Shown here in pieces: positions 6,274-14,201 of a DNA stretch of 28,435 bases. A program made the translations under genes and the position numbers. Numbering within the stretch: the first letter of the stretch is position 1; every line of letters begins with the position of its first letter. Origin of the DNA: JANXQE01 sp035651635 (GTDB taxonomy: Bacteria > Verrucomicrobiota > Verrucomicrobiia > Limisphaerales > UBA8199); NCBI GenBank assembly GCA_035651635.1, contig DASRFK010000044.1, positions 1 to 28,435 on the forward strand. The letters run 5' to 3'. The notes below the pieces were generated by a model. It was not told the DNA's origin. It worked only from the letters and a program-made list of their open reading frames with translations, and ran no database searches.

Positions 6274-8172
6274 GTCCGGTCGGAACAGCAACCGGCCAAA
6301 ATAGCGCTTCTCCATTTCCTGGATATGCTTTTCGTCTTCGGTGCGGAGACGCTCCAGGACGCTGGGATGAACGGCGATGCGCAGCTGAAAGTCGGACTCG
6401 TCGCGCGGACGTTTCTTCAGGATTTCACTCAACTTGCGCTGGATCTCGACACTCATGGTCAGCGCGCTCTTGACCTTGCCTCGCCCCTTGCAATAGGGGC
6501 AATCGTCGTACACCGCCGCGTGGACGCTCTCGGAATGCCGTTGGCGGGTCATCTCCATTAAGCCAAGCTGCGAAATGGGCAGAACGTGGGTTTTGGCCTT
6601 GTCCCGCCGCAGACCTTCTTTCATCCGCTGATAGACTTGCTGCTGGTCGCGGCGGGATTTCATATCGATGAAGTCCAACACAATCAAGCCGCCCATGTTG
6701 CGCAGGCGCAGCTGCCTTGAGATCTCATCCGCGGCTTCGAGGTTTACCTTCAAAATCGACGTTTCCTGATCTTTGCCGCCCTTGTGCCGGCCGGTGTTCA
6801 CGTCGATGGCCACCAGGGCCTCGGTTTCGTCCACCACGATATAGCCGCCGCTCTTGAGGTGGACCTGGCGCGAGAAGGCATTTTCGAGTTGCCGCGTGAT
6901 GTTGAAGCGATCGAAAATCGGCTGCGGGTCCGAGTATAGTTTTACCTTGTTGGCAGAACGCTTGGAAATTTTCGAGATCATCTCCCGCATCCGATCGTAG
7001 GCTTTTTGGCTGTCCACGACGATGCGTTCGACATCTTCCGTCAGGAAATCGCGCACCGTCCGCTCGATGAGATCGGGTTCCTGGAAGACACACGTGGCGG
7101 GCGGACGGCTCTTAATGCGGTCCTGAATTTGGTACCATTCTTCGAGCAACAAAGCCAGGTCGCGCACGAAGTAGCGCTTTTGCTGTCCTTCACCCACGGT
7201 ACGCATGATCACCCCCATCCCTTCGGGGATCGAAAGTTCGCGCAGGATTTTTTTGAGGCGCTGACGTTCCTGTTGGTTCTCGATTTTGCGGGAGATGCCG
7301 CTCTGATCGGAATTGGGCAGGAGCACCAGGTAGCGGCCGGGCAAAACCAAATTGGTGGTCACGCGCGGGCCTTTGGTGCCGATCGGGCCTTTCGTAACCT
7401 GCACGATGATATCGCTGCCCGGCGGATAAACACGGGGGATGTCCTTCTGGGTGATCTTGGGCTTCTCTCGGCGGCGTCCCTCGCGTTCGACGATTTCCAC
7501 TCCGCTGTCAAAGCTGCTGGGCACAATATCCCAATAATGCAGGAACGCGTTTTTTTCGAAACCGATATCGACGAACGCGGCCTTGAGGCCGTCTTCGAGA
7601 TTGCGGACTTTGCCCTTGAAGATACTGCCGACCAGCCGTTCCTCGGTGGTGCGCTCGATGTTGAATTCTTCGAGGCGGCCTTCCTCAGAAACCGCGACGC
7701 GGGTTTCGAGAGTTTCGGCGTTAATGATGACTTCTTTGTGGGCCTGTTTAACCGGCTTGATCAGACGCTGCACCTTCTTGACCAGCGTGCTGGCTACCGC
7801 CTTAATGCTCTCGACCAACCCCTTGGGCTGTTCGGGAACGGGAACAGGCTCGAAATTTTTCTCTTCCTGCACCTGGGCCGGTGTTTCGAAATTGGGTTCG
7901 CGGAACCCGCGCTTAGACTTGTCAGTCATCTCGGGCGCCGGTTGGGGCGGGCCTTCCGGCGGCAGGCCCGCGGCGATATTTTCCGCCCGTTCGATTTCCT
8001 GGGCATGGCGCCGTTCGTACACTTTGTCCTGGGGCGCCTGGTCGCCCACCACCTCGGCGCGCGCTTGGAGAGCGTCCCGGTCGGGTCGCTGTTGTTGAAT
8101 ATGACCCAGGCCGCCGCTGGGGCGGAAGCGCATGCCTCCGCGGCGACGGCGGGAAAAATTTCTGTCACTCAT
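6199..8172 (-). CDS. rng: Ribonuclease G/E family endoribonuclease
   Basis: Single-strand-specific endoribonuclease for rRNA maturation and mRNA decay. The S1 RNA-binding segment is at about residues 180-250 (VGSIFKGKVRNLEDGLKAAF, VDIGFEKNAFLH). The DNase-I-like catalytic core carries the two metal-binding aspartates in AIDVNTG (D457) and LIVLDFIDM (D500). The zinc-link motif CPYCKGRG is at 558-565. Compared with E. coli RNase G (about 490 residues), this 657-residue protein has an N-terminal extension of about 140. The extension starts with an Arg/Gly tract (SRRRRGG), is Pro/Glu-rich, and ends in a basic, amphipathic-looking helix (about 117-147). The ATG lies 2 bp after the rodA stop; rng is last in the cell-shape cluster. 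Confidence 0.96.
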   Translation of the reverse strand: MSDRNFSRRRRGGMRFRPSGGLGHIQQQRPDRDALQARAEVVGDQAPQDKVYERRHAQEIERAENIAAGLPPEGPPQPAPEMTDKSKRGFREPNFETPAQVQEEKNFEPVPVPEQPKGLVESIKAVASTLVKKVQRLIKPVKQAHKEVIINAETLETRVAVSEEGRLEEFNIERTTEERLVGSIFKGKVRNLEDGLKAAFVDIGFEKNAFLHYWDIVPSSFDSGVEIVEREGRRREKPKITQKDIPRVYPPGSDIIVQVTKGPIGTKGPRVTTNLVLPGRYLVLLPNSDQSGISRKIENQQERQRLKKILRELSIPEGMGVIMRTVGEGQQKRYFVRDLALLLEEWYQIQDRIKSRPPATCVFQEPDLIERTVRDFLTEDVERIVVDSQKAYDRMREMISKISKRSANKVKLYSDPQPIFDRFNITRQLENAFSRQVHLKSGGYIVVDETEALVAIDVNTGRHKGGKDQETSILKVNLEAADEISRQLRLRNMGGLIVLDFIDMKSRRDQQQVYQRMKEGLRRDKAKTHVLPISQLGLMEMTRQRHSESVHAAVYDDCPYCKGRGKVKSALTMSVEIQRKLSEILKKRPRDESDFQLRIAVHPSVLERLRTEDEKHIQEMEKRYFGRLLFRPDPALHAEQFKIVNVATNEELASVGG

Positions 8173-8174
8173 AA

Positions 8175-9398
8175 TTAATAAGCCTTTCGATAGAGATAAA
8201 CGTTTTGCAACAGGCCCATGGCGATTAACGAGCCGAGCACTGATGACCCGCCGTAAGAGAGCAGCGGCAGTGGCACGCCCGTCACAGGCATAATGCGGAT
8301 GTTCATGCCGATATTGATAAAGACGTGGCTGAACAAGAGCGTGACGACGCCCACAGCCAGCAAACGGCCGAGGCGATCGCGCGCCTGGCCGGCAATGCGT
8401 ATTCCGGTGAAAAGAACCATTCCATAGAGGGTCAACACCAGCACGCTTCCGACAAATCCCCTCTCCTCGGCAATGACGGAGAAGATGAAGTCGTTGTGCG
8501 CCACGGCTCGCGGCAGGTAACCCAAGGCATTTTGCGTGCCTTGCCGCCAGCCTTTGCCCATCAGCCCGCCGGAGCCGACGGAAATCAACGCCTGCCGAAC
8601 ATTATGTGAGTCATCGAATCGTTCTTTGCGCAGGCGTTCTCGCTCTGCCTTGGGCGCACCGGCCGGCAGAGGATAGGGTTGATCGAAATACACCAACAGC
8701 CGGCGCTGCTGGTAGTCTTCGAGTTTGAAAATCTGCCACTTCAGCGGCAGGAAAAGCACGTCGGCTAAGAAGAGCGCCGCCACAACGCCCACGCCCGCGA
8801 GCAGACGCAGCAGGAAGCGTTTCGGCGTTCCGGCCACGTACAGCATCAACAGACCGGTTGGCAAGAGGACCAGCGCCGAACCCAGGTCGGGCTCTTTCAT
8901 GATTAAGAGGAACGGCAGGGTTAATAGTCCCAGGGCCCGGGCGAAGAGTCCGGGAGAGCGCAGCTCTTCAATGGGGCGGCTAAGGAAATGAGCCAAAGCC
9001 AAAATAAAGGCCAGCTTGGCGAACTCGGAGGGTTGAAATTGGAAAAACGCCAGGTCAATCCACCGCCGAGCGCCCCAGCCGTGGGTGGTGCCGATTCCGG
9101 GAATCAGCACCGCAACCAGAAGCAGGATGGCACTCCAGTAAATCACGAATGCCCAGCGCGAGATGGCGCGGTAATCAACAAAACACAAACTCACAGCCGC
9201 CCCGCTCCCGAGCACGTACCAAACCACCTGACGGACCCAGCTCTGGCGATACCAGGGCGCCGCCGCAGCCGATTCATTAACCATGGTCGCGCTGAACACA
9301 AAGATCGCTCCCAAGATCATCAGGCCGCACAAAGCCGCCAGTTGCAGCTTGTCCAGCCGGCCCATGCCTTTCGCTTCATTTAGGTGCGCGTCGAACAT
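8175..9398 (-). CDS. rodA: Rod-shape peptidoglycan glycosyltransferase RodA (SEDS family)
   Basis: Polymerises lipid II into glycan strands during side-wall growth, working with PBP2. About ten membrane helices are visible over 407 residues. SEDS signatures are present: FQPSEFAKLAFI (120-131), EPDLGSALV (169-177), AHNDFIFSVIAEERGFVGS (300-318, D303 aligning with the catalytic Asp of E. coli RodA) and GVPLPLLSYGGSS (374-386). The periplasmic loop at about 239-271 is longer and more charged (AERERLRKERFDD) than in E. coli RodA. The gene lies 3 bp after the mrdA stop and 2 bp before rng, so it is clearly in one operon with both. Confidence 0.95.
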   Translation of the reverse strand: MFDAHLNEAKGMGRLDKLQLAALCGLMILGAIFVFSATMVNESAAAAPWYRQSWVRQVVWYVLGSGAAVSLCFVDYRAISRWAFVIYWSAILLLVAVLIPGIGTTHGWGARRWIDLAFFQFQPSEFAKLAFILALAHFLSRPIEELRSPGLFARALGLLTLPFLLIMKEPDLGSALVLLPTGLLMLYVAGTPKRFLLRLLAGVGVVAALFLADVLFLPLKWQIFKLEDYQQRRLLVYFDQPYPLPAGAPKAERERLRKERFDDSHNVRQALISVGSGGLMGKGWRQGTQNALGYLPRAVAHNDFIFSVIAEERGFVGSVLVLTLYGMVLFTGIRIAGQARDRLGRLLAVGVVTLLFSHVFINIGMNIRIMPVTGVPLPLLSYGGSSVLGSLIAMGLLQNVYLYRKAY

Positions 9399-9401
9399 CC
9401 G

Positions 9402-11408
9402 TCAGTATGCTTTCGCCATCGTCTCGCCTTTCCTGTGCCGGTCCAGTTCCAGCAAGGCGGTATAAATGGGCTTGGCGACCGGCGAGCAGGTTGTCCCCCC
9501 GGAAGCTCCATCTTCCACCATAACCACCACTGCCCAGCGCGGATTTTCATAAGGAGCGAAAGAAGCAAACCAAGTGGTTTGGCCTGTGTCTGCATTGCGC
9601 TCATTCTGAATCTCAGCCGTCCCGGTTTTGCCGCAAATCCTTAGTCCGGGCACCACGGCGGCTTTTCCGGTTCCCTCAGGATCTTCTGTGTCGGCGAGCA
9701 TGGCTTCCTGCAATATTTTCATGCTGCGTTGGCTTACTCCCACTTCGTCGCGGACTCTGCTGGAAAACCTCATGGGTTGCTCTCCGGTGCTTGGATCGTG
9801 CGGCTCGATCCGGTCCACCAGTCGCGGCAAGAGGACTTTGCCGCCATTGGCCAGCGCGGAAAAAAGCACGGCGACCTGCAGAGGCGTCACCAAGACCGGA
9901 TCCTGCCCGATCGAGAGGTTGGCGGTCTTGCGGTCGGTCCAGCCCGGATCGATCTGCTTTGGAAACGACCCAGGGGTCTCCTGGTGCAGCGGCAGGCCGA
10001 ACCTTTCTCCCAGGTGAAACCGCTGACCCAAGCGGATGATTCGTTCCGGCCCGAGCCGCAGGCCATTCGTAATAAAATACGAGTTGCTTGAGCGCATCAA
10101 CGCCCGGCGGAAGTTGTAATCTCCGGGCGGCGCCGTGTCGCGGATCCTGTGACCATGCACGTAAATGCAACCTCGGCCGGGCCGCTCCGGATTTTCCTGG
10201 ACCCGGTACAGCTCGTTCGGATTGAAGCCCGCCTCGAGTAGCGCCAGGCCAACCACCGTCTTAAAGATGGATCCCGGGGCGTAATTTTCCTGAGTCGCGC
10301 GATTCCTTTGCGCGTGCAGATCATTGATGCGATTCATCTCGTTGGTCGTGACGCCGTGAACGAGTTCATTCGGGTCAACTGTCGGCGAAGAAGCCATGGC
10401 CAATACGTCGCCGGTGTGCACGTCCATGACGACTACGGCTCCGCGAGTGGTCGGGCCCCGAACATTGCGGAGCGCGGCCTCCGCGACTTGCTGAATGTGC
10501 AGATCGATCGTGAGCACGACGTTGTGGCCCGCCTCGGCCGGACTCCAGACATTCTCGGCCTGTCGATAACCGACGTTATTGACCAGAACGGATTTGGCGC
10601 CGGCGGTGCCGCGCAGCTCTTTGTCAAAACCAAACTCGATTCCCAGTTCCCCACGGTAATCCGGTAAGCGATAGGAGAAGAACGCTTCTTCCCCTTCGGC
10701 AGATTCGTCGTTACGTTTCAAATATCCGAGCAGATGCGCCGCCGTCGACTGGTACGGATAGACCCGTGTGGATTGTACCTCCAGGTCGACGCCCATTGGG
10801 CTGGTGGATTGTTCCTCAAACCTGGCGATATTGGTCGGATCGAGGTTTTCAATCAGCGGGTAAGGCAAGGCCAGGCGAGTTTCATAATGTTTCTCGAATT
10901 TCGACGGTTGGAATGCGACCGGCTGTTGCAGCCGCTGGCTGATCTGCATTACCACATTGCTGGCTACTTCACCTCTGGCTTCAGCGCGCAACACATTCTT
11001 CTCCGGGACGGAAAGTAAAAACTGCTTGCGCTCCTTTTTCGTGAGCCGCCGACCCAGCTGCGTTTCAAGTTGCGCCAGTTCCTGGTCCTTGCGCCGCCGG
11101 GCGCGGGCCAGCTCCTGAAAATAGGCCGCGTCAAAGGGCTTGCGCAGTTCCTCGAGGTACATGCTTACGTTGTAGGTCGGGCGGTTCTCCGCCAGCACGA
11201 CGTGGTTGCGATCCAGGATGCTGCCCCGCACCGCTGGGATGCGAACCGTCCGGAAGGACTGGTTTTCGAGCGATTCCTGGTAATCCCGTGCCGAAACAAT
11301 CTGCACCCACCACAAGCCGGCCAACAGAATGCTTAACCCGCTCAGCACGATCAGCGTCAGCGCGCGTAGCTGCGGATCGTCTTTTTTGAGTTGGTCGAAA
11401 ACTAGCAT
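9402..11408 (-). CDS. mrdA: Penicillin-binding protein 2, elongation-specific transpeptidase
   Basis: Class B transpeptidase that cross-links nascent peptidoglycan in the elongasome. A single N-terminal membrane helix lies at about residues 15-38. The pedestal starts with the conserved RGSILDRN (61-68). The transpeptidase domain has all three active-site motifs: SIFK (S380, K383), SSN (440-442) and KTG (594-596). At 668 residues it is of normal length; a charged helical stretch (about 90-135) lies in the pedestal. The ATG at 11408 has GAAGG a few bases upstream. It overlaps the end of the possible 53-residue ORF by 7 bp and lies 3 bp before rodA. Confidence 0.95.
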   Translation of the reverse strand: MLVFDQLKKDDPQLRALTLIVLSGLSILLAGLWWVQIVSARDYQESLENQSFRTVRIPAVRGSILDRNHVVLAENRPTYNVSMYLEELRKPFDAAYFQELARARRRKDQELAQLETQLGRRLTKKERKQFLLSVPEKNVLRAEARGEVASNVVMQISQRLQQPVAFQPSKFEKHYETRLALPYPLIENLDPTNIARFEEQSTSPMGVDLEVQSTRVYPYQSTAAHLLGYLKRNDESAEGEEAFFSYRLPDYRGELGIEFGFDKELRGTAGAKSVLVNNVGYRQAENVWSPAEAGHNVVLTIDLHIQQVAEAALRNVRGPTTRGAVVVMDVHTGDVLAMASSPTVDPNELVHGVTTNEMNRINDLHAQRNRATQENYAPGSIFKTVVGLALLEAGFNPNELYRVQENPERPGRGCIYVHGHRIRDTAPPGDYNFRRALMRSSNSYFITNGLRLGPERIIRLGQRFHLGERFGLPLHQETPGSFPKQIDPGWTDRKTANLSIGQDPVLVTPLQVAVLFSALANGGKVLLPRLVDRIEPHDPSTGEQPMRFSSRVRDEVGVSQRSMKILQEAMLADTEDPEGTGKAAVVPGLRICGKTGTAEIQNERNADTGQTTWFASFAPYENPRWAVVVMVEDGASGGTTCSPVAKPIYTALLELDRHRKGETMAKAY

Positions 11409-11563
11409 GGGCCTTCGAGTGGTTGGTAGGCGACCGACGGAGGGGCCGATCCTCTCATTAGCACCGTGCCTTCAGCCCGGTGCGATAATACGTGCACCGC
11501 GAGATAAACCGTATCCAACGGTTTTGCTGAACGATGCAAACTGCGTGGCGCGGTCGTGCTCAT
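11402..11563 (-). CDS. Possible small protein (53 residues) bridging mreD and mrdA
   Basis: An ATG at 11563 overlaps the mreD stop (ATGA, 11560-11563). It is preceded at 5 bp by a full Shine-Dalgarno AAGGAGG (11569-11575), stronger than that of any other gene I inspected here. The frame runs 53 codons and its TAG (11402-11404) lies 7 bp inside the start of mrdA, so it fills the mreD-mrdA gap exactly. The product starts MSTTAPRSLHRSAKPLDTVY. It is basic, has no membrane segment and ends in a Pro-rich tail with a terminal cysteine. Against it: no family is recognised, the codon pattern is unremarkable, and the ribosome site sits in one arm of an inverted repeat. It may instead be a chance frame in a regulatory leader. 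Confidence 0.45.
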   Translation of the reverse strand: MSTTAPRSLHRSAKPLDTVYLAVHVLSHRAEGTVLMRGSAPPSVAYQPLEGPC

Positions 11564-11573
11564 CGGCCCCTCC
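11439..11573 (-). promoter_or_regulatory. Long-range inverted repeat in the mreD-mrdA junction
   Basis: Perfect 12-bp arms, GGAGGGGCCGAT at 11439-11450 and ATCGGCCCCTCC at 11562-11573, flank 111 bp. In the minus-strand mRNA the first arm covers the Shine-Dalgarno sequence and the first base of the start codon of the small ORF 11402-11563. Pairing would therefore hide that ribosome site. The smaller AACCG..CGGTT and GCACCG..CGGTGC pairings inside could compete with it. Confidence 0.5.
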
Positions 11574-12108
11574 TTATCTCTCGGTCGGGGCGGAAACTGG
11601 TCTCCACCTTGGGGGCGTGCACCAATGTCTTTTGTAACCACTCGAACAAGAGGAAAAAGATCGGTGCCGCCACGGCGCTGCCGAGAGTCAGCACGACCAA
11701 CTGCCAAAGGGTGCCCCAGCCGATCCGCGGGCCGCGGCCAATGGTTAACAGCAACAAGAGCGTCAGCACCGGCACGCCGGCACCCGCGGCCACGCCAAGT
11801 GTGGTTTGGGCGAAGGGCTGGTCGCGCAGGATGAGATCGCGCCAAAGGTGAATGACGAAACCAACCGCGAACAGAGGCAGCACGGTGATTCCAAGCGGAT
11901 TGGCCGAGAGCGAGTCGAAGAGCAGTCCGCCGCCGCACGCCAGCAGGCAAACGGTTGAAAGCGAGCCCGACAGCGCGGCGTAAACCATCAGTGGCGGGAG
12001 CAAATCAATTTGTACGCCGACCAAATGCCGCACGCCATTGAAAGCGGCTTCCCAGAACACCGCTACCACGGCGGCCACCAGGACAAAAATGTTATTTAGC
12101 CAGCTCAT
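11560..12108 (-). CDS. mreD: Rod-shape-determining membrane protein MreD
   Basis: 182-residue polytopic membrane protein of the elongasome that works with MreC. About five hydrophobic segments are visible, starting with NIFVLVAAVVAVFWEAAF. Sequence conservation in MreD is low; the call rests on size, topology, and position between mreC and mrdA. I chose the ATG at 12108 (MSWLNN), which overlaps the mreC stop by 4 bp (ATGA). An upstream extension in the same frame to 12264 is only the shadow of mreC. Confidence 0.9.
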   Translation of the reverse strand: MSWLNNIFVLVAAVVAVFWEAAFNGVRHLVGVQIDLLPPLMVYAALSGSLSTVCLLACGGGLLFDSLSANPLGITVLPLFAVGFVIHLWRDLILRDQPFAQTTLGVAAGAGVPVLTLLLLLTIGRGPRIGWGTLWQLVVLTLGSAVAAPIFFLLFEWLQKTLVHAPKVETSFRPDREIRRGR

Positions 12109-12911
12109 GGTTCCATCATGACCCAGACTTCTTCGAGCGCGCTCAGGTTGGCGGCTAGCTTCACGCGCGCCGTGGTCGACATGCCGTAATCTTCGGAGCG
12201 CGAGTCCAACACTTTGCCAATGAAAATGTCCTTGGGAAAGATTCCACCCAGCCCGCTGGTCCACACATCTTGACCGGGCTTGAGGTCCGCTGTCCTGGAG
12301 AGATATCCCATCTCGACAATTCCGGTGTCCAACGGGCCGGAGCCGCCGATCACGCCAGTGTCGCGGCTGGGATTATCGACGCGGGCGGCCACCTTGCAGC
12401 TGGGATCACCCAGCAGCGCTACCTGCGAGCGGGTCAGACTGACGGCAGAAATCCGACCCACCAAACCCTCCGGAGTCAGGACCGGAAAATTCACTTTCAC
12501 CCCGTCGCGGCTGCCGAGATCGATCTGGACGGTGCGCCACCAGTTGGAAGGTTCGCGCAGCACCACATTGGCGGGTTTGACTTTCCAATTCTTGTGCGGC
12601 TGCCAGCCGAGCTGTTGCCGGAGACGTTCATTTTCCCGGACCATCCCTTCGGCTTGCATCAGCTGCAACCGCAGTTCGTCATTCTGGGCACGCAACGCGT
12701 CTTTTTCCCGGATGAGCTCGCTGCGGGGCAAGACCGCATCGCCGGTTTTGGCGGCCGTTTGCTGAACCGAGCGGGCCAGCCCAAAAAGCGGGACAAAAAC
12801 ACTGCCGAGCCCGAGTTTCAGTCGAGCCGAGGTCTTAGCCGGCAGATTCAAAATAACCACAGTCAAAAACACGATCAGACCCAACGCAATATAATGCGGA
12901 CGTTTTAGCAT
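12105..12911 (-). CDS. mreC: Rod-shape-determining protein MreC
   Basis: 268-residue bitopic protein that links MreB to the periplasmic synthases. It has an N-terminal membrane helix (about residues 7-24, IALGLIVFLTVVILNL). A coiled coil follows at about 65-100 (REKDALRAQNDELRLQLMQ, ENERLRQQL). The beta-barrel domain comes next, with the family patterns WWRTVQIDLGSRDGVK, GLVGRISAV, VALLGDPSCKVAARV and PKDIFIGKV. Length and domain order are normal. The gene is 141 bp downstream of mreB and overlaps mreD by 4 bp. Confidence 0.95.
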   Translation of the reverse strand: MLKRPHYIALGLIVFLTVVILNLPAKTSARLKLGLGSVFVPLFGLARSVQQTAAKTGDAVLPRSELIREKDALRAQNDELRLQLMQAEGMVRENERLRQQLGWQPHKNWKVKPANVVLREPSNWWRTVQIDLGSRDGVKVNFPVLTPEGLVGRISAVSLTRSQVALLGDPSCKVAARVDNPSRDTGVIGGSGPLDTGIVEMGYLSRTADLKPGQDVWTSGLGGIFPKDIFIGKVLDSRSEDYGMSTTARVKLAANLSALEEVWVMMEP

Positions 12912-12937
12912 CTCATCACAGGACCCGCTAACTTGCC

Positions 12938-13023
12938 CCGGGCCAATGGCCCGGTGGCGCGCGTCAGCGGCAAACGGGTCGGCCCGCTAACGGCATAGCT
13001 GCGTTACGTCCCAAACCCGGGAC
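12938..13023. repeat. Hairpins in the mreB-mreC spacer
   Basis: CCGGGCC-AAT-GGCCCGG (12938-12954) and GTCCC-AAACCC-GGGAC (13008-13023) occupy the 141-bp gap between mreB and mreC. The sequence GGGACACAACG after the second resembles AGGGACACACCG at 950-960 in the other hairpin cluster, so the two may belong to one dispersed family. They could attenuate transcription from mreB into mreC, but no T-run follows either hairpin. Confidence 0.5.
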
Positions 13024-13052
13024 ACAACGACTCAGTAGATGATCGGAGGGAA

Positions 13053-14078
13053 CTACTTGGAATTGGAAGAAACGCGCTTGAGAAATTGGAGTTCCTGCAA
13101 CACTCGGCCGGTGCCTTCGGCAACGGCGCTTAACGGGTCATCGGCAATATGTACTGGCAAGCCGGTTTCTTCGGCCACCAGGCGGTCGATCCCACGTAGT
13201 AAGGCGCCACCCCCTGCCATAACGATCCCACGGTCCACCAGATCGGCGGACAGTTCAGGGGGACAGCGCTCGAGCGTAATGCGAACAGATTCCAAAATGC
13301 TGGAGAGCGGCTCTTGCAAGGCTTCGCGGATTTCTTCGGAGCGGATGGCCAACGTTTTAGGCAATCCGGCGCTTAGATCCCGACCCTTGACTTCCATGGT
13401 TAATTCCTGCTCGAGCGGAAAAGCAGAGCCAATGCGTATTTTTATCTCTTCCGCCGTGCGTTCACCGATCATCAAGTTGTAGGCTCGTTTCATGTGCGCA
13501 ACGATCGTCTCATCAAATTCGTCTCCGCCGACCCTCAGGCTGCGGCTGAAGACAATGCCGGCAAGGGAGATAATTGCGATTTCGCAGGTCCCGCCGCCAA
13601 TATCGACGATCATATTGCCCGCCGGTTCATGCACCGGCAATCCAACCCCGATGGCCGAGGCCATGGGCTGCTCGATCAGGTAGACTTCCCGTGCCCCGGC
13701 ATGAGTGGCGGAGTCTTTCACAGCTCGCTTTTCCACTTCCGTTATGCCCGAGGGCACGGCCACGACCACCCGCGGAGCGATCAGCTTCCGATGGTGGACC
13801 TTCTGGATGAAATGACGCAGCATCGCTTCAGTAATCTCGAAGTCCGCGATGACGCCATCTTTCATTGGCCGGATGGCCACGATGTTTCCAGGAGTGCGTC
13901 CCAGCATCCGTTTTGCTTCTTCGCCGACGGCCAGGACGTTGGTGGTGCCTGCCTGAATTGCCACGACAGAGGGCTCCCGGAGAACAATTCCTCGATCCCG
14001 TACATAAACGAGCGAGTTTGCCGTCCCAAGATCGATGCCAATATCGTTGGAAAACAGGCTTTTAAGCTGCGTCAGCAT
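13053..14078 (-). CDS. mreB: Actin-like cell-shape protein MreB
   Basis: Forms membrane-associated filaments that direct side-wall synthesis. The 341-residue product has the full actin-fold signature set: phosphate 1 GIDLGTANSLVY (14-25), the catalytic-region LIEQPMA (134-140, E136), phosphate 2 DIGGGTCEIAI (159-169) and the adenosine motif GIVMAGGGALLRGID (284-298). The N-terminus (LTQLKSLFSND) could serve as an amphipathic membrane anchor. A sigma-70-like promoter lies just upstream (14102-14130), making mreB the first gene of the shape cluster. Confidence 0.98.
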   Translation of the reverse strand: MLTQLKSLFSNDIGIDLGTANSLVYVRDRGIVLREPSVVAIQAGTTNVLAVGEEAKRMLGRTPGNIVAIRPMKDGVIADFEITEAMLRHFIQKVHHRKLIAPRVVVAVPSGITEVEKRAVKDSATHAGAREVYLIEQPMASAIGVGLPVHEPAGNMIVDIGGGTCEIAIISLAGIVFSRSLRVGGDEFDETIVAHMKRAYNLMIGERTAEEIKIRIGSAFPLEQELTMEVKGRDLSAGLPKTLAIRSEEIREALQEPLSSILESVRITLERCPPELSADLVDRGIVMAGGGALLRGIDRLVAEETGLPVHIADDPLSAVAEGTGRVLQELQFLKRVSSNSK

Positions 14079-14101
14079 GAATTCGGCCTAACAACGGGCG
14101 A

Positions 14102-14130
14102 AGTTAAGAGACACTCCGGTACTGGGTCAA
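14102..14130 (-). promoter_or_regulatory. Promoter of the mreB cluster
   Basis: On the minus strand TTGACC (14130-14125) and TTAACT (14107-14102) are 17 bp apart. Transcription would start near 14095, giving a leader of about 17 nt before the mreB ATG at 14078. No other promoter of this quality was seen before mreC, mreD, mrdA, rodA or rng. Confidence 0.6.
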
Positions 14131-14201
14131 GACTATTAACCCTTCTACGAGGCGTCCAGGGGGTGGTCGGGCAAGGCCGTTGATCGCCGCTTGGCGGGGC
14201 C

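Noticed and set aside
5798..6561. Plus-strand frames across the REP-like elements
   Set aside because: They are made of repeat hairpins and of the antisense of rng; the same words recur at 282-bp offset, as expected for repeats and not for a protein.
7006..8178. 390-codon open frame on the plus strand opposite rng
   Set aside because: It is the codon-position shadow of the intact rng gene on the other strand; the product has no recognisable domain and the catalytic motifs are on the minus strand.
12109..12264. Longer N-terminus for mreD
   Set aside because: The extra 52 codons lie inside mreC in another frame; the ATG at 12108 overlaps the mreC stop in the usual ATGA way.
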